Of a DNA stretch of 64,000 nucleotides, positions 16,524-25,093 are shown one piece after another. The stretch covers positions 240,871-304,870 of the forward strand of contig NZ_FUYL01000005.1 of NCBI RefSeq assembly GCF_900167935.1, read 5' to 3'. The position numbers were made by a program, and so were the translations under genes. The stretch is from Maribacter arcticus (lineage in GTDB: Bacteria; Bacteroidota; Bacteroidia; Flavobacteriales; Flavobacteriaceae). The notes beneath the pieces were generated by a model that saw nothing but the letters and a program-made list of their open reading frames with translations, did not search any database and was not told the origin of the DNA. Within the stretch, counting starts at the first letter, position 1; every line of letters starts with the position of its first letter.

Positions 16524-18722
16524 TTATTTTAATAATTGATATGCAATAAAAGCAACAATATACGCAAAAAGACTCATAAAAACTAGTTGCCCTGCTGGCC
16601 ATTTCCAAGAATTTGTCTCTCTTTTTACTACAGCCAAAGTACTCATACATTGCATGGCAAAAGCATAGAATAAAAGAAGTGAAATACCAGAAGCCAAATT
16701 AAAAAGCGGTTTTTTAGTTATTGGGTTAACTTCTGCAGCCATTCTGTTTTTAATAGTTTCTTCCTCATCATTACCTACGCTGTAAATTGTTGCAAGGGTG
16801 CCTACAAAAACTTCCCTTGCGGCAAAAGAAGTAAGTACTGCAATGCCTATTTTCCAATCATAACCCAATGGTCTTACAATAGGTTCTATTGCTTTACCCA
16901 TATAGCCCATGTAAGAATGTTCTAGTTTATAGCTTGCAATCTCTTGGCTTAAGGCGCGCTCTTCAAGTTCTTTCTGTTGCATTGCTGCAGAATCTGCATC
17001 TATTTCTAAACTAGTATTTAATCCGTCTTGGTTGTTTTCAAAATAAAATTCACTATGGCTGCTAAAACCTTGTTCTTTAACCCTATTGGTTACAATTGTT
17101 TCTGCATTTTTAAATTCATCAGAAAATCCGTTAGAACCTAGAAACCAAAGAATAATTGAGATGGCAAGAATAATTTTACCTGCTCCAAAAACAAAGCTTT
17201 TAGTCTTTTCAAGAACTGTATAACCAACATTTTTTAATAAGGGTAATTTGTAATTGGGCATTTCAACTACAAAAAACGATTTACTCTTAATTTTTAATAT
17301 CTTATTTAAGATAAGCGCCGAAAAAATGGAAGCCCCAAAACCTAATAGGTACAAAAGCATAAGGGTCATCGCTTTGTAGCTTAAACCTAGTAGGCTACCT
17401 TCAGGAATGACCAATGCGATAATAATCAAATAAACAGGTAGTCTGGCAGAGCACGTTGTAAAAGGAACAACCAATATGGTAATAAGCCTTTCTTTCCAGT
17501 TTTCTATTGTTCTCGTAGCCATTACCGCGGGTATTGCGCAGGCAGTACCAGAAATTAAAGGCACAACACTTTTACCGCTTAAACCAAAAGGACGCATTAT
17601 TCTATCCATTAAAAAAACCACCCTACTCATATAGCCCGTCTCTTCAAGTAATGCTATAAAAAGGAATAAGAAAGCTATCTGTGGAATGAATATAACGATA
17701 CCACCAATACCCGCTAAAATACCTTCTGCGATAAGGTTGGTGAAAACTCCTGGTGGTAATGTATCTTTTACCCATTCTGTGGCAGAGGCAAAGAAACCAT
17801 CAATCAAATCCATAGGGTATTCACTCCATCCATAAATGGCTTGGAAAATAGTCAATAGAATTAATAAGAATATGACGTATCCAAATACTTTATGGGTCAA
17901 TACTTTATCTAAAGTTGCCCTAAAGCCTTTGGCAGCATTAACATCGACCTTATAGGTCTCTTTTAAAATTCCATTAATAAACTGGTATCTTAAAATGGTC
18001 TCTTTTTGTTGAAGCCGCTTAAGTTCAGATTTCGATTTGGTTGCAAAAGAGGAGGCGTCTTTAAATAACTTCTTTTCTAAAGGCATGAAATTGACATCTT
18101 GTGTGATGACTAACCATAATTTGTAAACATCCTCTTTAGGAAATGTCTCTCGAAGTTTCTCAAAATATTCTGGGGCAATTACAGAGGTATCTACGTTTTG
18201 TACCTTAGAAAGATTCTTGTAATCTGCAATTAACTCCCTAAGCTTTTCAATACCTGTTTCTTTTCGGGTACTGACTAAAGCTATTTTGCAATTTAATTTC
18301 TTTTCTAATAAATCTATATCTATCGTAATGCCTTTGCGTGACATACGGTCGGCCATATTGATGACTAAAATGGCAGGTATTTTTAAATCTTTTATTTGTG
18401 TAAAAAGCAGAAGGTTTCTCTTTAGATTCTCTACATCAGAAATGACAACGGCAACGTCTGGGTGGTCTTTGTCATTTTTATTTAAGAGAAGTTCTACAGC
18501 TACACTTTCATCTAATGAGGTGGTATTTAAACTATAGGTGCCAGGTAAATCTAATATGTGTGCTTTAACACCTCTTGGTAATTTGCAAATACCTTCTTTT
18601 TTCTCAACCGTAATACCAGGATAATTACCAACCTTTTGATTGAGACCGGTTAACTGATTAAAAACAGATGTTTTACCTGTGTTAGGATTCCCTATTAAGG
18701 CTACATTAATTTGTTTGCTCAT
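16524..18722 (-). CDS. feoB: Ferrous iron transport protein B
   Basis: 732 residues. The N-terminal G domain has GNPNTGKTS (residues 11-19), the switch segment GNYPGITVEK, DLPGTYSL and NMADR (G4). The polytopic domain carries the two Gate/Nucleoside-recognition regions (FIPQIAFLFLFIALLEETGYMSR in pieces, SGTACAIPAVMATRTI, CSARLPVY with the pore Cys). It imports Fe2+ across the inner membrane, powered or gated by nucleotide hydrolysis. FeoA is encoded immediately upstream with an ATGA-type 4-bp overlap and the Cys-rich protein immediately downstream. Length is normal for FeoB without a fused FeoC. Confidence 0.97.
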   Translation of the reverse strand: MSKQINVALIGNPNTGKTSVFNQLTGLNQKVGNYPGITVEKKEGICKLPRGVKAHILDLPGTYSLNTTSLDESVAVELLLNKNDKDHPDVAVVISDVENLKRNLLLFTQIKDLKIPAILVINMADRMSRKGITIDIDLLEKKLNCKIALVSTRKETGIEKLRELIADYKNLSKVQNVDTSVIAPEYFEKLRETFPKEDVYKLWLVITQDVNFMPLEKKLFKDASSFATKSKSELKRLQQKETILRYQFINGILKETYKVDVNAAKGFRATLDKVLTHKVFGYVIFLLILLTIFQAIYGWSEYPMDLIDGFFASATEWVKDTLPPGVFTNLIAEGILAGIGGIVIFIPQIAFLFLFIALLEETGYMSRVVFLMDRIMRPFGLSGKSVVPLISGTACAIPAVMATRTIENWKERLITILVVPFTTCSARLPVYLIIIALVIPEGSLLGLSYKAMTLMLLYLLGFGASIFSALILNKILKIKSKSFFVVEMPNYKLPLLKNVGYTVLEKTKSFVFGAGKIILAISIILWFLGSNGFSDEFKNAETIVTNRVKEQGFSSHSEFYFENNQDGLNTSLEIDADSAAMQQKELEERALSQEIASYKLEHSYMGYMGKAIEPIVRPLGYDWKIGIAVLTSFAAREVFVGTLATIYSVGNDEEETIKNRMAAEVNPITKKPLFNLASGISLLLFYAFAMQCMSTLAVVKRETNSWKWPAGQLVFMSLFAYIVAFIAYQLLK

Positions 18723-18964
18723 ACGACCGCATTGTCTTCAATGATTTCAAGCGCTATATGAAGTGCCATTTCTCTTCTAATGGCAATATGAGATCCATTT
18801 ACATTAATATATATAGGATCTTTTAATGGTGCTACTTGTACAAGTTCTACTAAATTACCAGGCAAACAACCTAGTTCAAGTAATTTTATAGGCAAAAAAT
18901 CTTCGGTGAATTCTTTAATAATTCCCTTTTGGCCTCTTCTTAAGTCTGCAACGGTAGTTTCCAA
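18719..18964 (-). CDS. feoA: Ferrous iron transport protein A
   Basis: 81-residue SH3-like FeoA domain: TVADLRRGQKGIIKEF, LLELGCLPGNLVELVQ and a central PIYINVNGSHIAIRREMA match the family. FeoA is the small cytosolic partner required by FeoB. It overlaps feoB by 4 bp, which indicates translational coupling. About 115 bp separate it from the SCO1 gene upstream. The stretch TTTAGATTC just before the gene recalls one half of the palindrome at 11181-11196, so the same metal regulator may act here, but this is weak. Confidence 0.95.
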   Translation of the reverse strand: METTVADLRRGQKGIIKEFTEDFLPIKLLELGCLPGNLVELVQVAPLKDPIYINVNGSHIAIRREMALHIALEIIEDNAVV

Positions 18965-19078
18965 TCTTTATTTAGATTCATTATAAGTAAGGCAAAAGTA
19001 AAGGAAATATTTTAATTAGGGATTAATATCCTCTTAAAAAAAGCGGACTTTCTATGCCTTATGTTTGTAGTATTCGAT

Positions 19079-19753
19079 TTATTCTTGATAGGATGCCCTT
19101 AGGATATTAAGGTCGGTCAAAAGTTGTTTTATATCTTCTTTATTGGTGCCGTCGTAAAAACCACGTATTCGCTTTTGTTTATCGACAAGGATGAAATTTT
19201 CGGTATGTATCATATCGAAAGGTCCACCATCACCATCGGTCTTAACAGCCAAATAAGACTTACGTGCAAGGTCATAAATTTGTTTTTTATCACCGGTAAG
19301 TAAATTCCATTTAGTATCATCCACACCTTTTTCAAGAGCATATTTCTTTAACTGAGCTACCGAATCTATTTCTGGGGTTACCGAATGAGATAAAAGTAGC
19401 ACGTCATCATCATTAATAATCTCTTGTTGTATATCTGCCATGTTTTTGGTCATAATTGGGCAGATGGTGGGGCAAGTAGTGAAAAAGAAATCGGCTATAT
19501 AAATTTTATCCTTGTAATCTTCTTGAGTAATAATGTCTCCGTTTTGGTTAGTCAACGAAAAATCTGCTATGGTATGGTACTTTCTAATATGTTGTATTTC
19601 TTCCGGCACCAATTCTGAATTTACCATGGCTGGCGAATAAACAGGAAGTAATTTTCTTGGAACCAAGGCATTGTAAAAAAGATACACGATAACTCCTGAA
19701 ATTAATAAGAGTACCAAACCAAAAAACTTGAATTTAGCGAAAAAAGACCGCAT
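19079..19753 (-). CDS. SCO1/SenC-family copper chaperone
   Basis: 224 residues: an N-terminal membrane anchor (about residues 10-29), then a thioredoxin-like domain. The copper site CPTIC is at residues 94-98 (FTTCPTICPIM) with the distal ligand His in DMIHTENF (about residue 184). Typical SCO features DFSLTNQNG and LLLSHSVTPEID are present. Family members deliver copper to the CuA centre of cytochrome oxidase, or reduce it. No oxidase gene lies in the window. The gene is on the same strand as feoAB but separated by ~115 bp. Confidence 0.94.
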   Translation of the reverse strand: MRSFFAKFKFFGLVLLLISGVIVYLFYNALVPRKLLPVYSPAMVNSELVPEEIQHIRKYHTIADFSLTNQNGDIITQEDYKDKIYIADFFFTTCPTICPIMTKNMADIQQEIINDDDVLLLSHSVTPEIDSVAQLKKYALEKGVDDTKWNLLTGDKKQIYDLARKSYLAVKTDGDGGPFDMIHTENFILVDKQKRIRGFYDGTNKEDIKQLLTDLNILRASYQE

Positions 19754-19914
19754 GCTTTTTTTTGTAAAGGTACGTTAGGGTACATTAGCTTTCAAATGAA
19801 TTAGAGGCTTAAGCTGATAAATTATTCTTAAAATATCTCGACCTTAACGTGTTTCTTTTTTTAAGCGGATGTAAAAATGTACTTTTGTCCGATTTTAATT
19901 TTCAGGAAAAAAGA

Positions 19915-21264
19915 ATGAGCCCCATAATTATAAAGACGATACAATTTTTTTTAAGCCTTTCTATACTAATAGTTTTACATGAGTTAGGTCATTTTATACC
20001 CGCAAAATATTTTAAAACAAGAGTTGAAAAATTCTATTTGTTTTTTGATGTGAAATTTGCGCTTTTCAAGAAAAAAATAGGAGATACAGAATATGGTATC
20101 GGTTGGTTGCCTTTAGGTGGTTATGTGAAGATATCGGGTATGATCGATGAAAGCATGGATAAAGAAGCCATGGCTGAAGAACCAAAGGAGTGGGAATTTC
20201 GAAGCAAGCCAGCTTGGCAACGTTTAATTATCATGTTAGGTGGTGTTACTGTCAATTTCGTTCTTGCCGTTATAATTTTTATTGGTTTAGCGTTTACTTA
20301 CGGAGAGCAATATATTTCAAATGATGGTCTAAAAGATGGTGTCTGGGTAACAGATACAACCTTAGGAGATGCGTTAGGTGTTAAAACAGGAGACCGATTT
20401 GTTGCAATTGATGGTAAAGAGGTAGAGAATCTTCAAACAATACCATACGAACTGGTTTATGGTGAAAAATTCACTATTGAAAGAGATGGTAGTAATATAG
20501 ATAAAGAGGTACCAGTAGATTTTATTGAAACGATATCAGAAAATAGAGATCAAGCTCAATTTATTAAACCAAGATTACCTTTCGTAATTAGTCAAATACC
20601 AGCAGAGTCGCAAAATGTAGCTTCTGGTTTTGAACCTGGCGATGTGCTTACTAGTATTTCAGGAACTCAGGTTGCTTATCAAGATCAAGTATTTCCAATT
20701 CTTGAATCTAAAAAAGGATTAACTATTGACGTTATTGTAAATCGTAAAGGAACAGAAATACCATTAAAAGCTAAAATATCAGAAGATGCAAAATTCGGAC
20801 TGATGATTGGTTTGACAACAACTGATGCAGAGGAACAAGGATATTTAAAAATAAAAACAACGGACTATACTTTTTTAGAGTCTATACCTGCTGGATGGAA
20901 TAAAGGGGTTAAAACCCTTACCGATTACATTAAGGGTATGAAGAAGATATTCAACCCAGATACAGGCGCGTATAAAGAGGTTGGGGGTTTTGCTGCTATT
21001 GGTGGTATGTTTCCTGATACTTGGAACTGGCCTGCATTTTGGGCTACAACAGCCTTTATATCTATTATTTTAGCGTTTATGAACATATTACCTATTCCTG
21101 CTTTAGATGGTGGGCATGTAATGTTTTTGTTATATGAAATGGTGACTGGTAGAAAGCCAAGTGATAAGTTTTTAGAGTATGCACAAATCACCGGATTCTT
21201 TATTTTAATAGCACTTTTACTGTTCGCAAATGGTAACGATGTATACAAATGGTTATTTAAATAA
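19915..21264 (+). CDS. rseP: RIP metalloprotease RseP (site-2 protease family)
   Basis: About 449 residues from the ATG at 19915. The zinc site HELGH is in the first membrane helix (residues 22-26), and the second motif NILPIPALDGGHV with the metal-binding Asp lies near the C-terminus. Two PDZ-like regions lie between (GDRFVAIDGKEVENL and FEPGDVLTSISGTQV). It cleaves membrane-anchored anti-sigma factors and remnant signal peptides within the bilayer. The frame is open 22 codons upstream, but the family N-terminus and hydrophobic start fit the chosen ATG. The tRNA-Asn promoter lies directly downstream. Confidence 0.95.
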   Translation: MSPIIIKTIQFFLSLSILIVLHELGHFIPAKYFKTRVEKFYLFFDVKFALFKKKIGDTEYGIGWLPLGGYVKISGMIDESMDKEAMAEEPKEWEFRSKPAWQRLIIMLGGVTVNFVLAVIIFIGLAFTYGEQYISNDGLKDGVWVTDTTLGDALGVKTGDRFVAIDGKEVENLQTIPYELVYGEKFTIERDGSNIDKEVPVDFIETISENRDQAQFIKPRLPFVISQIPAESQNVASGFEPGDVLTSISGTQVAYQDQVFPILESKKGLTIDVIVNRKGTEIPLKAKISEDAKFGLMIGLTTTDAEEQGYLKIKTTDYTFLESIPAGWNKGVKTLTDYIKGMKKIFNPDTGAYKEVGGFAAIGGMFPDTWNWPAFWATTAFISIILAFMNILPIPALDGGHVMFLLYEMVTGRKPSDKFLEYAQITGFFILIALLLFANGNDVYKWLFK

Positions 21265-21282
21265 AAAAACAGCATTTATTTA

Positions 21283-21313
21283 TTTGGCGAGTTTCAAAAA
21301 ACTACTATATTTG
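21283..21313 (+). promoter_or_regulatory. Promoter of tRNA-Asn
   Basis: TTTG at 21283-21286, 19 bases and TATATTTG at 21306-21313 form a textbook Bacteroidota promoter. Transcription would start near 21320, 26 nt before the mature tRNA. Confidence 0.75.
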
Positions 21314-21345
21314 CACCCGCTTTAGGAAACTAAAACGGGTTATTT

Positions 21346-21419
21346 TCCTCCTTAGCTCAGTTGGTTAGAGCATCTGACTGTTAATCAGAGGGTCCTTGGT
21401 TCGAGCCCAAGAGGGGGAG
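21346..21419 (+). tRNA. tRNA-Asn (GTT)
   Basis: The 74-nt cloverleaf can be folded by hand: acceptor TCCTCCT with AGGGGGA (one T-G pair), D-arm GCTC/GAGC, anticodon arm TCTGA/TCAGA with loop CTGTTAA (anticodon GTT at 21380-21382), T-arm CTTGG/CCAAG with loop TTCGAGC, discriminator G. CCA is not encoded. Its 3' part from 21378 is duplicated at 46254-46296, marking it as the integration target of the element that follows. Confidence 0.95.
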
Positions 21420-21420
21420 C
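21378..21420 (+). repeat. Left attachment repeat (attL), 3' part of tRNA-Asn
   Basis: These 43 bases are identical to 46254-46296, and the flanking bases on both sides differ. The repeat covers the anticodon loop through the 3' end of tRNA-Asn, the classic target of tyrosine integrases. Integration leaves the tRNA gene intact. Confidence 0.95.
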
Positions 21421-21430
21421 TACTAGCAGC

Positions 21431-21466
21431 AAAGGCTTCGCAGAAATGCGGAGCCTTTCTTTTTTG
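21431..21466 (+). terminator. Terminator after tRNA-Asn, supplied by the element
   Basis: AAAGGCTTCGCA, loop GAAA, TGCGGAGCCTTT, then a T-rich run. One mismatch in a 12-bp stem. It lies inside the element, 11 bp after the attachment repeat. Confidence 0.75.
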
Positions 21467-21471
21467 CCTAG

Positions 21472-21490
21472 GGTGAAACAATGGTGAAAC
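21472..21490 (+). repeat. Left pair of GGTGAAAC sites (probable integrase arm sites)
   Basis: GGTGAAAC occurs at 21472-21479 and 21483-21490, an 11-bp period. The same pair with the same period occurs at 46120-46138 at the other end of the element. Repeated short sites near both ends of a tyrosine-integrase element are the expected form of arm-type binding sites. Confidence 0.6.
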
Positions 21491-21521
21491 ACATTTAGTT
21501 TGCATATATCTTCCTATCTTC

Positions 21522-22301
21522 ATGGACGGCTTTCGTGCAGTTATGAAATCTTCCTTTAAAAATACGATTATTTTGCTTTTCCGAAGCATCGACAAAATAG
21601 TTTTCGATCTACAGCGAACGGGCAAGCAATGGAAAAATATGAAAGTACCGCATTGGGCCGTTCTTTTTTTCGTGGTCGGAACTTACTTACTGATACTTTG
21701 GCAGCTTTGGCCATTTATATCGGCCTCAGAAGAACCTTTCTTCAGCTATTTCGGTATAGTCATGACCGCTATCTTCACCATACTATTCTTGATTTTCACC
21801 AAAATCTATGTTTCACAATTCCTGGATTACAAAAGTCCATATCTGGTTCAAACCAAAACGAGGCCTGTCGGCACCGAGTCGATAGCTCCGCCCATCCGTT
21901 TTTCGCAACTAGTGCATTCGATGGATTATACGAGCTCGAACCTGTTCAAGAATTACCTCAGGACCAGCGAGACCGATTTCAAGCGTTTCGCAGAGGGCAA
22001 GGTACCGAGCGACAAAATTGTTTGGCTACCGATTACGGATAGGAAACTGCCCAACTTTAGGTTGTTCTTCGAGTTCCTGAACCATATCTCCGAGGAGAAC
22101 CTGGAAGGCTACTATGGGGAGAACCTTCTAAGGCTCTGTACCTATATCAAAACAATCTTCATGTCAAAGGATACCGAATGGACGGTAAAGCAGCTACAGA
22201 AGTCCCATTCGAGCTGGAAGAACTGCAACCCGAAACGACGAATGGACCTCAGAATCGATGTAGAGAACCAGTTCCTGTCCACGGTAGTAAATAAAATGTA
22301 A
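21522..22301 (+). CDS. Uncharacterised membrane protein of the element's left end
   Basis: 259 residues. Two hydrophobic helices (about 46-66 and 73-95) follow a basic N-terminus, and the C-terminal ~160 residues are soluble and charged (FRLFFEFLNHISEENLEGYYGENLLRL in pieces). I recognise no family. In-frame alternatives start at residue 8 (MKSSF) or 40 (MKVPHW), and I cannot decide between them. Codon use is GC-richer than in the chromosome, as in the following four genes, consistent with an imported mobile core. Position as the first gene after attL suggests a role in element maintenance or transfer. Confidence 0.65.
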   Translation: MDGFRAVMKSSFKNTIILLFRSIDKIVFDLQRTGKQWKNMKVPHWAVLFFVVGTYLLILWQLWPFISASEEPFFSYFGIVMTAIFTILFLIFTKIYVSQFLDYKSPYLVQTKTRPVGTESIAPPIRFSQLVHSMDYTSSNLFKNYLRTSETDFKRFAEGKVPSDKIVWLPITDRKLPNFRLFFEFLNHISEENLEGYYGENLLRLCTYIKTIFMSKDTEWTVKQLQKSHSSWKNCNPKRRMDLRIDVENQFLSTVVNKM

Positions 22302-22429
22302 ATGAAACCAAAGGAAAGGGGAGGAGGGCCTTCCTTTACTTGATTTCGTTGAGGATTACCATCAAATTGCTTTCAAATAGTTCCATGTACCTACCATGGA
22401 ATACAAGTTAAAACTAACACGAAAGCATT

Positions 22430-22741
22430 ATGAACAAACAGAACTCCTCCCTTGTACGATTACTACTTGATAAGATAGACCACCTTGACGAGGCCACCCT
22501 GGTCAAGAAAAAGGTGTTCAACGTGACCAACCTACAGATGTATACGGGTTGGAGCCTTTCCAAGATCTATAAGCTTACATCGGCACGTTTGATACCGTTC
22601 TCCAAGCCGACCAACGGTTCGCTTTTCTTCGAAAGGGAGAAAATAGAACAATGGCTGCTCCAAAACCCTTCCTATACAGAGGACGAGATAGAGGGAAGGG
22701 TCAACGACCATCTTAAAAAGCACCAACGGAACAATTCCTAA
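22430..22741 (+). CDS. Helix-turn-helix (MerR/excisionase-like) DNA-binding protein
   Basis: 103 residues. A short coiled N-terminus is followed by a DNA-binding domain of the HTH_17/excisionase type (FNVTNLQMYTGWSLSKIYKLTSA, in pieces), ending in FEREKIEQWLLQNP. The protein at 57050-57319 in the second element is clearly homologous (YTGISRSYLYKLT, FFERRKIENWLLQNE). In Bacteroidota elements such proteins stand first in the replication/mobilisation operon and act as excision factor or transcription regulator. The next gene starts 9 bp downstream. Confidence 0.85.
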   Translation: MNKQNSSLVRLLLDKIDHLDEATLVKKKVFNVTNLQMYTGWSLSKIYKLTSARLIPFSKPTNGSLFFEREKIEQWLLQNPSYTEDEIEGRVNDHLKKHQRNNS

Positions 22742-22750
22742 TACTACCCT

Positions 22751-23203
22751 ATGAAGGCCACCGACAGAAACTTTCAAGGGATATGGATTCCGAAACGCAT
22801 CTACTTGAACCAAGAGGTGAACTGGTACGCCAAGATCCTTTTTCTGGAGATACATAGTTTTACCGAGCACGGCAAGGAATGCTATATGTCCAACAAGTAC
22901 ATAGCCACTTTTCTAAAGATATCCGAACGGCAGGTCTCCAGGTATATTACCGAACTGAAGACGGTAGGTTGGATAGCCGAAGTATCCTTTGACGGAAGAA
23001 GGCGGTTCCTAAAAAGCACCTTGGAGTTCAGCTTTCGAAAGGGCGAGCCTGCTAAGACAAAAGTGTCTAGGCAGCATGGACAAAGCTATCGTGGCAGCCA
23101 CGACAAAAATGTCCAGTATATAAAACAAGGAACAAAACAAGACATAAAATCAATTACTTCCTTAAAAGGAAAAATAGGAAATAGAAGTCCAATACTGGAA
23201 TAG
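22751..23203 (+). CDS. HTH-domain replication-initiation-like protein
   Basis: 150 residues. The first ~90 look like a winged helix of the type found in plasmid/phage replication proteins (FQGIWIPKRIYLN, WYAKILFLEIHSFTEHGKECYMSNKYIATFL, SERQVSRYITELKTVGWI, in pieces). The C-terminal part is basic and poorly ordered. It lies in a tight operon between the HTH protein (9 bp) and the DnaC-like ATPase (2 bp), the arrangement of a replication initiator plus helicase loader. Family assignment is by pattern only. Confidence 0.72.
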   Translation: MKATDRNFQGIWIPKRIYLNQEVNWYAKILFLEIHSFTEHGKECYMSNKYIATFLKISERQVSRYITELKTVGWIAEVSFDGRRRFLKSTLEFSFRKGEPAKTKVSRQHGQSYRGSHDKNVQYIKQGTKQDIKSITSLKGKIGNRSPILE

Positions 23204-23205
23204 GG

Positions 23206-23871
23206 ATGATGAAAAAAAGGTTATCCATGCCGTTGAAAAGAAAAAAAGAACCGGTTACGCCGCTATGTTCACCGGAGCTTTTCAAAAAGGTCTTTTTCAA
23301 GGCCGCACAGAAATTCTATGCGGAAAACGACCTTGACTTTGGGGTGGACATCGATAACAAAAATTTTCTTGGGCATTTCTGCAGGTACTGGAACAGGGAA
23401 ACCGCATTTGAAATGATGGAGAACATTTCGCTCAAGAAAGGGCTATTGGTCTTCGGGTCCTATGGCACCGGAAAGACCACAAGTTTCAGGATCATTCAAA
23501 ACTTGGCCAAACATTATGGGGTCAAGGAGCTGTGGTTCCCATCCATTTCCGCACAAGAGGTAGTGGATAGGTTCAATATGGAAAAGAACAAAGAAGATGT
23601 GATACGGGATTATTCCAAAGGCACCTTCTTGTTCGATGACCTTGGCTCGGAGACAGCGGGAAACAACATTTACCAATATGGAAAGGAGGATGTGTTCGTA
23701 AGGATACTGCTCAACCGCTACCGGAACTTTGAGAACCTGGGGACCAAAACCCATATCACCACTAACTTGAGCCAAAAACAAATTGAGGAGCGCTACGGCA
23801 AACAATTGGCGGACCGTTTCGTTGAAATGTTCAATCTGTTGAAATTGGATGGTCCGAGCAGAAGAAAATAA
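23206..23871 (+). CDS. DnaC/IstB-like ATPase
   Basis: 221 residues. A P-loop GSYGTGKTT (residues ~85-93) and Walker B FLFDDLGSE (~142-150) sit in a DnaC-like fold with THITTNLSQKQIEERYG (sensor 1 and box VII region, LADRFVEMF). These proteins load a replicative helicase or assist transposition. Beside an initiator-like protein the first is more likely here. The start may be either of two adjacent ATG codons. Codon use is GC-rich like its neighbours. Confidence 0.85.
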   Translation: MMKKRLSMPLKRKKEPVTPLCSPELFKKVFFKAAQKFYAENDLDFGVDIDNKNFLGHFCRYWNRETAFEMMENISLKKGLLVFGSYGTGKTTSFRIIQNLAKHYGVKELWFPSISAQEVVDRFNMEKNKEDVIRDYSKGTFLFDDLGSETAGNNIYQYGKEDVFVRILLNRYRNFENLGTKTHITTNLSQKQIEERYGKQLADRFVEMFNLLKLDGPSRRK

Positions 23872-24267
23872 AAGTCGAATCAAGTCCAAAGTAGTGCTTG
23901 GAAAAATCAATAGAATATTAATAATTAAAGAGGTATTCCGTTGGGAAGTGAAACGGAACAAAGGAATAGCAAGAGGATAACACGCTGGCGCGATGTTATG
24001 ATATTTAAACAATTGAAATTCAGGTGTTTAAAAATTATTCCTTTTTGTTCTATGGTCTAATTTGCAACAAATGGAGCGGTAGCCCCAGTAACATTGAAAT
24101 AATTTACAGTAAACTGTTTTTCTTGACATCGAATCAATAGGGCTAAACAATTAAAAATCAATACGTTGGCAACAATGATAAATTATTAAGGATTTCGGTA
24201 TTGCGTCAAATCCCAACATAAACCGTAGGAAAGCCCATAAACCTGATACTTATTTACTGTAACGACT
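23872..24267. other. Non-coding interval with two hairpins
   Basis: No gene is seen in these ~396 bp. Two inverted repeats stand out: TTCCGTT/AACGGAA at 23936-23958, and ATAACACGC, loop TGGC, GCG-A-TGTTAT at 23977-23999. The second has a GC core and AT flanks and could be an origin, a transfer site or a regulatory hairpin before the mobilisation gene. Function is not known. Confidence 0.4.
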
Positions 24268-24831
24268 ATGGAAAATACAAGAAAAAGCACTTTCTCGGCA
24301 ATAAGCCTCAATAGGATAACGGCCCAGCGTTTCCGGGACTATTCGAAGACGGTGACAAGGTCACATTCGGAGACCATGGATGCCATGATCGATTTCTTCG
24401 AAAGGACGAGGATATCCCCAAAGAGCGAAGTGATGATTGGTTTTATAAAGTTCCAGAACTATATGATTGGCCGCTTTGATTATCTGGAAGAAATGCTTCG
24501 CACCATGGAGCGAGAACAGTTACGGCCGACACACGACATGCTCAAAAGTCTGTTCGATGGCACTGCACTGCATAAGAGACCGGAACAACCCTTGCTGGTC
24601 GATAGGGCATCCGTCAAAATGACCAGAGAAGAATGGAATATGGAAGAGGGGAAAGTTTCGTTTGAAAAACACCATGAGATTATAAAGGCGAGGGGCAAGG
24701 ACAGTCGAACCTTTAAAAAGGTCCTTGATAGTATTACCAAAATTGAACCGACCTTCGGAAAACCTTATTTAAAAATGGAACTGGATGAAGCTGAACTAAA
24801 GTACATCCGACAACAGTTGAATCCAAAATAG
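24268..24831 (+). CDS. BfmA/BtgA-family mobilisation protein
   Basis: 187 residues. The N-terminus (FSAISLNRITAQRFRDYSKTVTRSHSETMDAMIDFFERT, in pieces) is a ribbon-helix-helix-like DNA-binding region typical of BfmA/BtgA accessory mobilisation proteins of Bacteroidota. It is followed by a helical linker (RFDYLEEMLRTMEREQLRP). Such proteins bind the transfer origin with a relaxase. No relaxase gene follows, so the original operon seems to have lost it or it acts with a relaxase in trans. The structured element at 24861-24933 begins 30 bp after the stop. Confidence 0.75.
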   Translation: MENTRKSTFSAISLNRITAQRFRDYSKTVTRSHSETMDAMIDFFERTRISPKSEVMIGFIKFQNYMIGRFDYLEEMLRTMEREQLRPTHDMLKSLFDGTALHKRPEQPLLVDRASVKMTREEWNMEEGKVSFEKHHEIIKARGKDSRTFKKVLDSITKIEPTFGKPYLKMELDEAELKYIRQQLNPK

Positions 24832-24860
24832 ATACTACCACGATTCAAGTAAAAGTAAGA

Positions 24861-24933
24861 TGCGCCCTATGCGGTTTTTGCTTTACGTTTATCTACCGGA
24901 ACACTACAAAAACCGCACAGGATCCTTGCGCGG
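24861..24933. ncRNA. Conserved structured element, copy 1
   Basis: A perfect 10-bp stem, GCGGTTTTTG (24871-24880) with CAAAAACCGC (24907-24916), encloses a 26-nt loop. CCT/AGG and GCGC/GCGC can extend it outward. Copy 2 at 61421-61492 keeps the flanks and most of the loop but has a different stem, with all three changes compensated. The conserved 3' flank AGTTATGGTAAGATTTGGG follows in both. RNA, DNA hairpin or oriT cannot be told apart here. Confidence 0.6.
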
Positions 24934-25093
24934 TCAAGTTATGGTAAGATTTGGGGGATTTAGCTTAATGTGAAAATTAGGATGCTAATTGAAAGTCTAA
25001 ATAAAGGTGGGATTAAACACGAATAGTTCAATTAAGCCTTAATAGGCTTAATTGAACTTTAAGCAGTAAAATGTAATTCCGAAAAACGTTCGT

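Noticed and set aside
21629..22042. 137-codon frame overlapping the first gene of the tRNA-Asn element
   Set aside because: Second frame of the same strand within a better open frame that has clear membrane helices.
23443..24012. 189-codon frame antisense to the DnaC-like ATPase
   Set aside because: Mostly complementary to a clear P-loop ATPase; no recognisable domain.
24861..24933. Structured element as an integron attC site
   Set aside because: It lacks the attC core GTTRRRY/RYYYAAC boxes, and no integron integrase is present.
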